Shown here: positions 32,020-40,414 of the stretch, piece by piece
Position numbering within the stretch: the stretch's first letter is position 1
How the letters are laid out: each line of letters begins with the position of its first letter
Origin: Mucilaginibacter sp.
Lineage (GTDB): Bacteria; Bacteroidota; Bacteroidia; Sphingobacteriales; Sphingobacteriaceae
Length of the DNA: 43,813 bases
Assembly (NCBI RefSeq): GCF_028288105.1
Contig: NZ_JAQBOI010000146.1
Coordinates: 1 to 43,813, forward strand
Direction: 5' to 3'
The notes under the pieces: model-generated
The model's database searches: none
What the model saw: only the letters and a program-made list of their open reading frames with translations
What the model was told of the DNA's origin: nothing
Made by a program: the position numbers and the translations under genes

Positions 32020-32859
32020 TTATAGCTCATCCGCCAAAAACTCATTCACCATGGCCACAAACAGGTCTGGTATTTTACTTTCGGGCTTGGGCATAAAAGC
32101 TTCGCCTATGTAGCTGCCATGTGTTCCTGGCAATATAGCTAAACGGCCATGCGGTAGAGTGCGGCTCATTTGGGCGGCATGCTCTGGTGTGGGCAGGTCC
32201 TGGTCGCCTATTACAACAAGTGATGGTGCCTGTATCTTTTGCAGATCCTCGTCCGTCCAGCCTTTAAACGTATACATACGCTGCACATCCTTGTTAAACA
32301 TATTCATCAGGCCTGCTTGAGTACCTATTTTCAGATATTCATCTTTATAAATCTGTGGCATGTGGCTAAAGTCGGGCTTCTCAAAACCTTTCCAAAAGGC
32401 TTCGGGTGCGGCATCCCTTTTATAAAAGGCCGAGGCGATTACCAATTTACGCACTTTATCCGGGTGGCGAATGCCCAGCTCTAAACAGGTCTGGCCGCCA
32501 TTACTAAATCCTAATATATCTGCTTTGGGTATATTTAATTGCTTTAATAGTTCTGCTACATCGTCGGCGTCCTGTATAAATGATTCGGGCGCATCGCGGT
32601 CGCCGCTGTGGCCGTGGGCTTGCAGTTCAACCGCTATAACCTGATGGGTTTTGGCCAAAATGGGTATTATCCGGCTAAAATTTGTTTTTATGGTAGAGCC
32701 GCCGCCATGTATCAAAACCAGCGGGCTGCCCGTTCCGTGTATCTCATAATACATTTTTATGCCGTTAACATTGGCATATTTGCCCGTAGTTTGGGCTTCT
32801 GTTGTATTAACTGTCATGATCAATATCAAATTAAAAATGAATATTTTGATGTGCCGCAT
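32020..32859 (-). CDS. Alpha/beta hydrolase, exported
   Basis: A 279-residue alpha/beta-hydrolase with a signal peptide (about 1-22, ending TTEAQ). The oxyanion segment is LIHGGG (49-54), the nucleophile Ser119 in GFSNGG, the acid probably Asp219 or Asp221 (GDQDLPTP), and the general base His247 (GTHGSY). It would hydrolyse an ester or similar bond in the periplasm; substrate unknown. It lies 36 bases after the DJ-1/AraC regulator on the same strand, so they may share a transcript. Confidence 0.9.
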   Translation of the reverse strand: MRHIKIFIFNLILIMTVNTTEAQTTGKYANVNGIKMYYEIHGTGSPLVLIHGGGSTIKTNFSRIIPILAKTHQVIAVELQAHGHSGDRDAPESFIQDADDVAELLKQLNIPKADILGFSNGGQTCLELGIRHPDKVRKLVIASAFYKRDAAPEAFWKGFEKPDFSHMPQIYKDEYLKIGTQAGLMNMFNKDVQRMYTFKGWTDEDLQKIQAPSLVVIGDQDLPTPEHAAQMSRTLPHGRLAILPGTHGSYIGEAFMPKPESKIPDLFVAMVNEFLADEL

Positions 32860-32895
32860 AATTTATCTTCTTTGTTTGAGGGTGGAGGTGAGGCT

Positions 32896-33876
32896 CTACG
32901 CCGCTACATCCTTACTGTACTTATTCCTGTATTCTGCCGGCGATAGGCCGGTTATCTTTTTAAATATCATCCGGAAGGCTTTGGTATCGGTATAACCAAC
33001 GTTGTACATCACTTCGTTCACGTTTTCGCGGATAGTTTCCAGGCTCATTTTCGCGGCTTCTATACGTACGCGCTGCATATATTCTACCACGGTGTTTGAT
33101 GTAGCTTTTTTAAAGCGGCGCTCTAAGTGCCTGCGACTTAGGGCAAGCATTGATGCAAGGTGATCTACCGTAATTTTTCCCTGGTAGTTGTGCTCAATAA
33201 AATCTTGCGCTTTTTTAATTACATCGTCATCATGGTCCTTTTGCCCGTGAAAAATGATGAACAGCGATTGGCTGTTGCGTTCTATATCTATCTCAAATAT
33301 TTTTGATGAGTTAATAGCCATATCCCTGCCGGCAAATTTCTCAACCAGGTATAAAAGCAAATTAAGAGATGAGTAGGCGCCCCCACTGGTATAAATGCCG
33401 CCCTCGTCTGTAATTATCTTATAGGGCATTAAGTTTACATCAGGGAACATCTTTCTAAATTCATCGGCCATTAGCCAATGTGTAGTACAGCTACGCCCCT
33501 TTAGTAACCCTGTAGAGGCCAGTATAAAGGCGCCTATGCAAAGCGATACCACTTCTGCACCCGTTTTATACTGTTTTATTATCCAGGGGATAAAATCGCT
33601 ATTGTCGCTTAGCACTTTATTTATATCGCCATGCACCGCAGGGATAATAATGAGGTCGGTTTTAGCAATCTCATCAAAGGCAAATTCGGGCTTAATGGTG
33701 AACAAGCCATTAGTTAAAGCGGTTTCTTTATTTAAACCAACCAATTGTATCTTAAACAGCGGCGCTTTCTTCATCCTGTCAAGCGTTTGATTTACCATCG
33801 AGAACATCTTATAGGTGGCCTCTATGTTGCTCAGGCTGGTTTCGCCCTGCGGGATAAGTATTGATATATGTTTCAT
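32896..33876 (-). CDS. GlxA-type regulator: DJ-1/PfpI domain fused to AraC HTH
   Basis: A 326-residue regulator. Residues 1-180 form a DJ-1/PfpI-like sensing domain with the elbow cysteine in SLCIGAFILA. The C-terminal 100 residues are an AraC-type double HTH (VDHLASMLALSRRHLERRFKK and VNEVMYNVGYTDTKAFRMIFKKITGLSPAEYR). The start at 33876 (MKHISILIPQG) is used because the -33/-7 promoter lies over the upstream in-frame ATGs at 33912 and 33900. It is divergent from the five-gene operon beginning at 33992, which it may control, and upstream of the alpha/beta hydrolase. Its ligand is unknown. Confidence 0.92.
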   Translation of the reverse strand: MKHISILIPQGETSLSNIEATYKMFSMVNQTLDRMKKAPLFKIQLVGLNKETALTNGLFTIKPEFAFDEIAKTDLIIIPAVHGDINKVLSDNSDFIPWIIKQYKTGAEVVSLCIGAFILASTGLLKGRSCTTHWLMADEFRKMFPDVNLMPYKIITDEGGIYTSGGAYSSLNLLLYLVEKFAGRDMAINSSKIFEIDIERNSQSLFIIFHGQKDHDDDVIKKAQDFIEHNYQGKITVDHLASMLALSRRHLERRFKKATSNTVVEYMQRVRIEAAKMSLETIRENVNEVMYNVGYTDTKAFRMIFKKITGLSPAEYRNKYSKDVAA

Positions 33877-33881
33877 GGTAT

Positions 33882-33912
33882 CAAAGTTAGATGGTATCAT
33901 CGTCGCAATCAA
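33882..33912 (-). promoter_or_regulatory. Promoter of the GlxA-type regulator gene (near-leaderless)
   Basis: On the minus strand TTG (33912-33910), a 20-base spacer and TAACTTTG (33889-33882) form a good Bacteroidota promoter. Only five bases separate the -7 box from the ATG at 33876, so the mRNA would begin at or next to the start codon. Confidence 0.7.
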
Positions 33913-33991
33913 CCCCTTAGATTGTCGTAATTACCCCCCTTTAAATATACTAAAGACACGCACCTTTGTATCGTATCAAATAATTAATTTT

Positions 33992-34204
33992 ATGATGATC
34001 GAGGTTTTTAAAACAAATGTGCAGGAGATGGATAGGTCAAGGATACTTATTCAAAAGCTATTAGAACAATTCCCGGCCAGTAAAATTAACTTCGACCTGG
34101 AAGATTGCGACAAGATACTACGGGTAGAAGGGAAGGACTTTTGTGCCAACCGTGTAATAGAATTGCTTAAATTGAACGGACATTATTGCGAAGTACTTAC
34201 ATAA
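33992..34204 (+). CDS. Small conserved protein, possible ferredoxin-like (HMA-like) fold
   Basis: A 70-residue protein starting MMIEVFKTNVQEMDRSRIL; a second ATG at 33995 is equally possible. The order strand (IEVFKTNV), helix (DRSRILIQKLLEQFP), strand (KINFDLEDCDKILRVEG), helix (CANRVIELLKLNG) and strand (YCEVLT) is that of a small ferredoxin-like domain such as heavy-metal-associated proteins, but the CxxC metal motif is missing. It is a recurrent small Bacteroidota protein as far as I recall; function unknown. It is the first gene of the operon to 36007. CACCTTTG at 33961-33968 may be its -7 box. Confidence 0.75.
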   Translation: MMIEVFKTNVQEMDRSRILIQKLLEQFPASKINFDLEDCDKILRVEGKDFCANRVIELLKLNGHYCEVLT

Positions 34205-34235
34205 CCTATTTATAAACCATTAAAAGATAGAAACC

Positions 34236-34646
34236 ATGTCAAAAATTAATGCCTACATCAACTTCAGGGATAATAACTGTCGCGAAGCCATGAACTTTTA
34301 TAAAGAATGCCTTGGCGGCGAGTTGAGCTTAATTGTAGTTAAAGAATCGCCCATGAAAGATATGTTCCCGCCGCAACTGCAGGATATTATTTTACATGCC
34401 GACCTTACAAAAGGCGACCTAACCCTGCTTGGTTCTGATATGCCAAATGATGATATTACATCAGATAGTGGCCCGGTATCATTAACGCTAACCTGCGACA
34501 GCAAAGCTGAGGCATCGGCCATGTTTGATAAACTTAGCGCGGGCGGCAAAATAGTGCACCCCATGAGCACATTTTTTGCCGGCACAATGGGCAACATAAT
34601 TGATAAATTTGGGAGCCGCTGGGGTATATTTACTGCAGAACAATAA
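34236..34646 (+). CDS. VOC family protein (PhnB / glyoxalase-like)
   Basis: A 136-residue vicinal-oxygen-chelate protein of the PhnB type (INAYINFRDNNCREAMNFYKECLGGEL). The later elements ILHADLTKGDLTLLGSDM and WGIFTAEQ are typical. It binds a small ligand or metal in the cytoplasm; activity is unknown. It is the second gene of the operon, 31 bases after the small protein and 18 before the DoxX-like gene. Confidence 0.9.
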   Translation: MSKINAYINFRDNNCREAMNFYKECLGGELSLIVVKESPMKDMFPPQLQDIILHADLTKGDLTLLGSDMPNDDITSDSGPVSLTLTCDSKAEASAMFDKLSAGGKIVHPMSTFFAGTMGNIIDKFGSRWGIFTAEQ

Positions 34647-34664
34647 CCATAACCTAACCTTATC

Positions 34665-35045
34665 ATGAAAACAAAAACAATAAAAATAATTTACTGGGTA
34701 CTCACCGTCATCTTTGTTTTGTTTATGGCGATGGATGGCGGAGCTGGTATTGCCCGTGAAAAAACCGGCCAGGAAGTTATGAGGCACCTGGGGTACCCCA
34801 TTTACATAATGGTAATAACAGGTGTATTTAAAGTGTTAGGGGCCATAGCAATAGCTCAAAATAGTTTAAAAACTATTAAAGAGTGGGCGTTTGCAGGCTT
34901 CTTTATCACCTTTGTTGGCGCATCTGCATCAAGAGCTTTTGTTGGTGATAGTATTGGTTTACTGATGTTTCCATTGGTAATTCTTGTTGTAATGTTTATC
35001 TTGTACTACTTCTGGAAACGATACGAAACCATTAAAACCGCATAA
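34665..35045 (+). CDS. DoxX-like family membrane protein
   Basis: A 126-residue protein with four transmembrane helices (about 7-25, 45-64, 71-90, 96-115). The DoxX-like pattern is MDGGAGI, HLGYPIYIMVITGVFKVLGAIAIA and EWAFAGFFITFVGA. It sits in the inner membrane. Two bases separate it from the next gene, so translation is likely coupled. Function unknown; a second DoxX-type protein ends the operon. Confidence 0.9.
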   Translation: MKTKTIKIIYWVLTVIFVLFMAMDGGAGIAREKTGQEVMRHLGYPIYIMVITGVFKVLGAIAIAQNSLKTIKEWAFAGFFITFVGASASRAFVGDSIGLLMFPLVILVVMFILYYFWKRYETIKTA

Positions 35046-35047
35046 TT

Positions 35048-35593
35048 ATGAATGATACTATAACGACCATCCTCGGCATTTTTGCAGGCATAATTGTAGT
35101 AGTGCTTGTATTAGCTTTAATTGCACCAAAAGCATATACCGTTCAGCGTAGCATTATTATTAATGCGCCCCGCCAGCAAGTATTCGATTATATTAAATAC
35201 CTGCGCAACATGGATCACTACAGCAAATGGGTGATGACCGACCCAAACAAACGCATGACCTATACCGGTACAGACGGAACAGAGGGTTTCAATGCCGCCT
35301 GGGATAGCGATATGAAGCAAGCGGGAAAAGGCCACCAAACTTTGGAAAAAATTGTAGACGGCGAAAGGATAGATATCCGCGTGGTATTTATAAAACCGTT
35401 TGCCGGCGTAGCTGATACTTATATATCAACACAAACCGTAACCGATGATACTACTACGGTAAAATGGAGTTTTGATAGTAAAATGGCTTTCCCAATGAAT
35501 GCTATGCTGCTGTTTATGAATATGGATAAAATGCTGGGTAAGGATATGGAGATAAGCCTGAATAATTTGAAACAGATACTGGAAAAGCAATAA
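35048..35593 (+). CDS. Membrane-anchored SRPBCC family protein
   Basis: A 181-residue protein with one N-terminal transmembrane helix (about 8-27) followed by a START/Bet v1-like domain (YTVQRSIIINAPRQQVFDYIKYLRNMDHYSKW; C-terminal helix NMDKMLGKDMEISLNNLKQILE). It would bind a lipophilic compound near the membrane. It lies between two DoxX-type genes, which suggests a functional link among membrane proteins and this ligand carrier. Confidence 0.9.
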   Translation: MNDTITTILGIFAGIIVVVLVLALIAPKAYTVQRSIIINAPRQQVFDYIKYLRNMDHYSKWVMTDPNKRMTYTGTDGTEGFNAAWDSDMKQAGKGHQTLEKIVDGERIDIRVVFIKPFAGVADTYISTQTVTDDTTTVKWSFDSKMAFPMNAMLLFMNMDKMLGKDMEISLNNLKQILEKQ

Positions 35594-35623
35594 ACTAAAC
35601 ACACAAACCTAAAACTAAATACT

Positions 35624-36007
35624 ATGAAAATTGCAATGATCATTGTTCGTACACTGATGGGGCTTATGTTCCTGTTCGCATCGGTTGTAGTGCTTTTTAA
35701 AATTGATATGGGTAAAATGCCCGAAATGAGCGAGGCCAATAAAACTTTTATGGCGGGTATAATGGCATCCGGTTATTTACTGACTTTTATAAAGGTAACA
35801 GAACTGGTATGCTCCATCGCGTTTTTAACTGGCAGGTTTGTTACACTTGCCGCTGTTGTGATCTTCCCGATCATCATCAACATACTGTTAACACACATCT
35901 TCGTAGCACCATCCGGGATACCTACCGCGGCGTTGCTTTTAATTGGAGATTTGTTCCTGGCGTATTACTATCGTAAAAATTACGTTTCGCTATTTGCGGT
36001 GAAATAA
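35624..36007 (+). CDS. DoxX family membrane protein
   Basis: A 127-residue protein with four transmembrane helices (MIIVRTLMGLMFLFASVVVLF; YLLTFIKVTELVCSIAFLTG; VTLAAVVIFPIIINILLTHIF; and a final helix near 105-117). The charged KVTELVC in helix 2 is typical of DoxX. It is the last gene of the operon begun at 33992. A palindromic repeat starts 13 bases after the stop. Function unknown. Confidence 0.88.
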   Translation: MKIAMIIVRTLMGLMFLFASVVVLFKIDMGKMPEMSEANKTFMAGIMASGYLLTFIKVTELVCSIAFLTGRFVTLAAVVIFPIIINILLTHIFVAPSGIPTAALLLIGDLFLAYYYRKNYVSLFAVK

Positions 36008-36020
36008 GCATTTAATTTTT

Positions 36021-36120
36021 ACCACTAAGGACACAAAGATTTTCACAGAGGGTGCAGAGAAATAATCTCTGTGCCCTCTGTGTTTAAACGGGATGCAAAT
36101 CCTCCGTGTTCTCTGTGGTG
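36021..36120. repeat. Palindromic intergenic repeat, copy 1
   Basis: About 100 bp. The ends are imperfect inverted repeats (ACCACTAAGGACACAAAG against the complement of CCTCCGTGTTCTCTGTGGT). An inner hairpin pairs CACAGAGGGTGCAGAGA with TCTCTGTGCCCTCTGTG, with two mismatches. The same CACAGAG/CTCTGTG motifs and ACCAC ends occur in copy 2 at 36591-36709. It resembles short non-coding elements dispersed in many bacterial genomes. Confidence 0.75.
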
Positions 36121-36140
36121 AAAAATTAATAAATTAGCAC

Positions 36141-36575
36141 ATGCAAAAACTGGCTTTCTTTATTTTGTTCCTGTCGATAATTAGCATTGGCGATAATTAG
36201 CTTACGCACCGTACCGATGATGTCCCTACTATGTTCAAAGGCAATTTCGTAGATGATTATGGCATCCGTTATACCATTAATGATACCTTGTTTATACAGC
36301 AGCCACGCACCAAATATCACATCATAAAATGGAATGTTAAAGACCAGTATATTGTTGCCCGCAATGATGATCAAAACCCCGGAGAAGGTGGCCTGTATAC
36401 CCGGATAGATTACATGCAGTTCAGCAATATGGAGCCTTGGAAATGGGGTTTCTGCCTGAGCATTTACGACGCAAAAACGGATATTATCGCCCAAAATACG
36501 GCCAAAACCGACCGTCAGAATCCCAAGAAAGGGTGTAACGGCTTTCCTTTTTCAAGAATGAAGAGGAAGGAGTAA
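36141..36575 (+). pseudogene. Bacteroidota hypothetical exported protein interrupted by an in-frame TAG
   Basis: ATG 36141 opens a good signal peptide (MQKLAFFILFLSIISIGDN), then TAG at 36198-36200 stops it at codon 20. The same frame continues without another stop for 125 codons to 36575, and an internal ATG lies at 36231. The downstream part (GNFVDDYGIRYTINDTLF, YHIIKWN, NDDQNPGEGGLYTRIDYMQF, MEPWKWGFCL, NPKKGCNGFPFSRMKR) looks intact and like a small conserved Bacteroidota family. The simplest reading is a recent nonsense mutation in a secreted protein. Alternatives are a cytoplasmic product from 36231, amber read-through, or a sequencing error. It is flanked by two palindromic repeats. 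Confidence 0.75.
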
Positions 36576-36590
36576 GGCTAATTTAGATTT

Positions 36591-36709
36591 ACCACAGAGG
36601 GCACAAAGGATTTGCTGTTTTTAACTACAAAGAGCACAGAGCTTGTCTCTTGATTTCTCTCTGTGCACTTTGTGACTAATACATTTTATGTCTTTGTGTA
36701 CTCTGTGGT
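36591..36709. repeat. Palindromic intergenic repeat, copy 2
   Basis: About 119 bp. The 5' end ACCACAGAGGGCACAAAGGA and the complement of the 3' end TCTTTGTGTACTCTGTGGT nearly match each other. Inner segments GAGCACAGAG and CTCTGTGCACTTTGTG pair. It is related to copy 1 at 36021-36120. Confidence 0.75.
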
Positions 36710-36779
36710 TAAATAACCTCCAAGTAGAAAGCCGCACCAAACTGGCGCGGCCTCTTTATGCAAACTAATATCTGCAAAC

Positions 36780-38681
36780 TTATTTTAGCCGGCTCTTCAA
36801 TTCGCTGATCGGCATGGTGATCATACGACCAACTGGTTTTTTGCCACGGTAAGTAATAACCCTTAGCTGCGTAGCATCAATAGGGATATTAAGTACACCG
36901 ATATATTTTGGATAGAAATTATCGGGGTACGAATTATCGAAACTGTAGTAAATATCCAGCCCCGGTACCTCGGTAGTAAGTGTGACATTTAAAGTGCTAT
37001 CGGCATTGCGGCCCGGTTTAAAATCCGGATCATAAACACTTGGCGCGTATTTGATCTCGGCTTGGTTAAAACGGTCGAAATGTTTCTCTACTTTGGTAAA
37101 AAAGGTATTAAAATTCTTTTTAGCCGGCGGCGACCATACACTCTCTGCCAGTGCAAAACCACGCGGCCAGGTCATATACTCGGCCTGGCGAATGTTGTAC
37201 ACTTGCTCGGTCCAAAGGTTGGCTTGCCCGCCTTTTATAAGCTTGGCATCAACACCTGCCGGAACCGGGTCAAACTCATACGTTTTGCTCAGGCGTAATG
37301 TGGCATATACATGCGGCTCCATTACACGGTCGCTTTGCATGTAATCAAGGTAAACAAAGGTAGTTGGGCTCATTACCACCTCGTGGCCAAGCTTGGCCGC
37401 TTCAATACCACCCTTAACCCCGCGCCAGCTCATCAGCGCAGCATTAGGGCCAATGCCACCTTCCAGTATCTCATCCCAACCCATAAACTTTTTACCTTTC
37501 GATTCTACTATCTTTTCAAGTCGCTTTTCAAAATAGCTTTGTACCTCTTCCTGGGTTTTCAGGTTTTCTTTAGCCATTAAAGCTTTAACAGCATCGCTTT
37601 GCTCCCAAAAGTTTTTGGCACATTCATCGCCACCCATGTGGATATACGGGAAAGGGAATAGCGCTGCTATCTCGCCAACTACCTTGTCTAAAAAGGTATA
37701 GGTGAACTCGCCTGCTGGGTTTAGTGTATTATCTACCAACGCAGGGTGGCCGGGTTTTGACCAGTCCATTATCTTTTCGCCTGAACGTACCGCATATTTA
37801 TCTGCACCGGCCGTGGCCGATAACTCGGGATATGCTACAACAGCGGCAAGGCTGTGGCCGGGCACATCAACCTCGGGCATAATGTTTACAAACCTGTCTT
37901 GCGCGTATTTAATCACTTCACGGATATCGTCCTGTGTATAATAACCGCCGTAGGTGCGTGGTTCATCAGGTTTTGGTGGGATGAAATTCCCAAATTCGCC
38001 CTCGCGCTTAGCATTGTAAGCACCAACCGTAGTTAGCTTAGGGTAGCTTTTAATTTCAACACGCCAGCCCTCATCATCTGTTAGGTGCCAGTGGAAAAGG
38101 TTAAGCTTGTATTTTGCCATGTTATCAATATAGCTCATTACCTCTTTTTTGGTGAAGAAATGGCGGGATACATCAAACATTAAACCTCTCCACTCAAAAC
38201 GAGGGTAATCGGTTATATCAACAATGGGTACAGCCCAGGTTACATTCTTAGCAATCTCTTTACCTTCAATTTGGTTGGGCAGCAATTGCAATAAGGTTTG
38301 TACACCGTAATATAAACCGGCTTCGGCATTGGCCCTTATGGTAATGCTTTTTGCTTTAACAGACAGGTAGTAGCCCTCTTTGCCAATTACATTATCGGGT
38401 GTTTTGTTGAGCACCAGTTTAATTGTAGCATTAGGTGCCGCTGCCCTTACACGAATAATTTTACCTGTAGCGGTAGAAAACTTGTTTTTAATAAGATTAA
38501 GCACCGGTGTCATGGCATCCTGCGAAGCCGCTTGTACAACCAAAACCTTTGGCAGTACAAACCTGCCGGTGTGTTGGGTTATTTTAACAGGTTCGGGGAT
38601 AATGGCAATTGTTGTGTTTGCCTGGCCAAAGGCGAGCGTTCCTATAAGGCAGGAGCATACCAGTAAGCATAATTTTTTCAT
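36780..38681 (-). CDS. Beta-N-acetylhexosaminidase (GH20)
   Basis: A 633-residue secreted or periplasmic enzyme that removes terminal beta-GlcNAc or GalNAc from chitin or glycoprotein oligosaccharides. Signal peptide 1-20 (LAFGQ), GH20b N-terminal domain about 22-150, TIM barrel from about 160 (YPRFEWRGLMFDVSRHFF), and the substrate-assisted catalytic pair Asp352-Glu353 in HMGGDECAKNFW. A C-terminal chitobiase-like beta domain (VTLTTEVPGLDIYYSFDNSYPDNFYPKY) follows. The start at 38681 is taken because the 14 codons before it do not form part of the signal peptide. It is divergent from the Gfo/Idh/MocA gene. Confidence 0.95.
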   Translation of the reverse strand: MKKLCLLVCSCLIGTLAFGQANTTIAIIPEPVKITQHTGRFVLPKVLVVQAASQDAMTPVLNLIKNKFSTATGKIIRVRAAAPNATIKLVLNKTPDNVIGKEGYYLSVKAKSITIRANAEAGLYYGVQTLLQLLPNQIEGKEIAKNVTWAVPIVDITDYPRFEWRGLMFDVSRHFFTKKEVMSYIDNMAKYKLNLFHWHLTDDEGWRVEIKSYPKLTTVGAYNAKREGEFGNFIPPKPDEPRTYGGYYTQDDIREVIKYAQDRFVNIMPEVDVPGHSLAAVVAYPELSATAGADKYAVRSGEKIMDWSKPGHPALVDNTLNPAGEFTYTFLDKVVGEIAALFPFPYIHMGGDECAKNFWEQSDAVKALMAKENLKTQEEVQSYFEKRLEKIVESKGKKFMGWDEILEGGIGPNAALMSWRGVKGGIEAAKLGHEVVMSPTTFVYLDYMQSDRVMEPHVYATLRLSKTYEFDPVPAGVDAKLIKGGQANLWTEQVYNIRQAEYMTWPRGFALAESVWSPPAKKNFNTFFTKVEKHFDRFNQAEIKYAPSVYDPDFKPGRNADSTLNVTLTTEVPGLDIYYSFDNSYPDNFYPKYIGVLNIPIDATQLRVITYRGKKPVGRMITMPISELKSRLK

Positions 38682-38728
38682 GTAGTATAATTGATGGTTT
38701 ATAACTGAGGTATCAACATGCAATTTAT

Positions 38729-38754
38729 AACTTTTTAAATAATATTAAAAAGTT
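38729..38754. promoter_or_regulatory. Perfect inverted repeat between GH20 and Gfo/Idh/MocA genes
   Basis: AACTTTTTAA (38729-38738) and TTAAAAAGTT (38745-38754) are perfect ten-base arms around six bases, within the divergent promoter region. It could be a regulator site, but such A/T-rich symmetry also occurs by chance. Confidence 0.35.
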
Positions 38755-38859
38755 TAGGAAACATATTTTCATTATGGTTTTTTTATTAAATTGCCTTTCG
38801 TAACTACAACTGCGCCTGCAGTTAATTAACCAATTATTAAAGCTTAACTAATTAGAATC

Positions 38860-40254
38860 ATGTCAACCGACCGTAGGAAATTTTTGAAGCATTTGGGTAC
38901 CTCAGTTTTACTGACATCGGCCTCGCTTACCAGCTTAGCAGCTAAAGAAGAAAACGAAGTAAGGATATTACGCGAACAGAAACGTGTAGGCCCGAACGAT
39001 AAAATACGGATAGCCACTATTGGCATGGGTATAATGGGCTTTAATGATACAAAGGCCGCGTTAACTGTTCCCGGTGTGGAGCTGGTTGGTGTTTGCGACT
39101 TGTACAAAGGCCGCCTGGATCGTTCTAAAGAGGTTTATGGCAAAGATTTGTATACTACTAACGACTACCGCAATTTATTAGAACGTAAAGATATTGATGC
39201 GGTTATTATAGCCACCAGCGATAACTGGCATAGCCAGATAGCTATTGATGCCATGCACAAAGGCAAAGCAGTGTACAGCGAAAAACCAATGGTACACCTG
39301 ATAAGTCAGGGCCTTGCCGAAATACAGGCGCAAAAGGATACCAAAATGGTTTTCCAGGTGGGCAGCCAAAGGGTGAGCAGTATTGCTTACCGCAAGGCTA
39401 AAGAGATGTACGAAGCCGGCGCTATAGGTAAGATCAATTCTATCGAAGCATCGTTTAATCGCCAGAGCGCTTTGGGTGCCTGGCAGTATACCATCCCTAC
39501 TGATGGTAATATACAGAATGTAGATTGGGCACGCTTTCAGTCTAACGCGAAAGTGAAACATGACTTTGACCAGAACCGCTTTTTTAGATGGAGAAATTAT
39601 CGCGAGTATGGCACTGGTGTAGCCGGCGACTTATTTGTGCACCTGTTAAGCGGGATCCACTTTATTACCGGTTCAAAGGGCCCCGAGCGTATTTATGCCA
39701 TAGGCGATCTTACTTTTTGGAAAGATGGCCGTAACGTGCCCGATGTAATGAGCGCTGTGATACATTATGGCGATACAAAAGAGCATCCGGCTTTCCAGGT
39801 TACGCTGCGGGTTAACTTTATAAGCGGCGAGGGCGACCACGGAACCACTAAAATAGTAGGATCGGAGGGGGTGATAGATCTTGGGGGCGAAGGAGAAAGC
39901 TTTACTATCCGTAAAAACAAAATGTCGGTAGCCCCGGGTATAGGCGGTTGGGATTCGTTATTTACTTATACAGAAGCCGAGCAAAAGGCTTTGATGGACG
40001 ATTACAATAAGCGTTTTTCGCAGACCGATCAGGAAACACCACATATCCCGGATATCACTTATCGCGCACCTGACGACTATAACGCCTCAAACGATCACTT
40101 TGCCAACTTTATGGAATCGGTACGTACCGGTAAACCTGTTGTGGAAGATGCTGTATTTGGATTTAGGGCCGCTGCCCCATGCCTGGCATGTAACGATAGT
40201 TATTTCCAAAATAAAGTTATTCACTGGGATGCCGAGAAGATGAAAATTGTTTAA
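38860..40254 (+). CDS. Gfo/Idh/MocA family oxidoreductase with Tat signal
   Basis: A 464-residue NAD(P)-dependent sugar oxidoreductase. The twin-arginine signal DRRKFLKHLG is at 4-13, followed by a hydrophobic stretch, so it is folded with its cofactor before export to the periplasm. The Rossmann part begins RIATIGMGIMG, and the catalytic-lysine motif is EKP (YSEKPM). The C-terminal half has the family's open sheet (GVAGDLFVHLLSGIHFITG, with a His placed as catalytic base). The substrate is a sugar or sugar derivative, possibly released by the adjacent GH20 or GH43, but this is inference. It ends at a terminator at 40281-40307. Confidence 0.93.
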   Translation: MSTDRRKFLKHLGTSVLLTSASLTSLAAKEENEVRILREQKRVGPNDKIRIATIGMGIMGFNDTKAALTVPGVELVGVCDLYKGRLDRSKEVYGKDLYTTNDYRNLLERKDIDAVIIATSDNWHSQIAIDAMHKGKAVYSEKPMVHLISQGLAEIQAQKDTKMVFQVGSQRVSSIAYRKAKEMYEAGAIGKINSIEASFNRQSALGAWQYTIPTDGNIQNVDWARFQSNAKVKHDFDQNRFFRWRNYREYGTGVAGDLFVHLLSGIHFITGSKGPERIYAIGDLTFWKDGRNVPDVMSAVIHYGDTKEHPAFQVTLRVNFISGEGDHGTTKIVGSEGVIDLGGEGESFTIRKNKMSVAPGIGGWDSLFTYTEAEQKALMDDYNKRFSQTDQETPHIPDITYRAPDDYNASNDHFANFMESVRTGKPVVEDAVFGFRAAAPCLACNDSYFQNKVIHWDAEKMKIV

Positions 40255-40280
40255 CGCTATCTTGAAATAGGAACAAAAAA

Positions 40281-40307
40281 AGAGCCCCGATCAAAAATCG
40301 AGGCTCT
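40281..40307 (+). terminator. Intrinsic terminator after the Gfo/Idh/MocA gene
   Basis: AGAGCCCCGAT (40281-40291) and ATCGAGGCTCT (40297-40307) pair with one mismatch around a short loop and are followed by CTTTTT, with an A-run before. Confidence 0.85.
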
Positions 40308-40414
40308 CTTTTTATGCAAGGATATGTCATGCCGAATTTCGGCATCTCTCAAGCAAAATTGACTACCTGTCCTGTGGGATCCTGAACAAGTTCATGATGG
40401 TGATTATTATGAAT

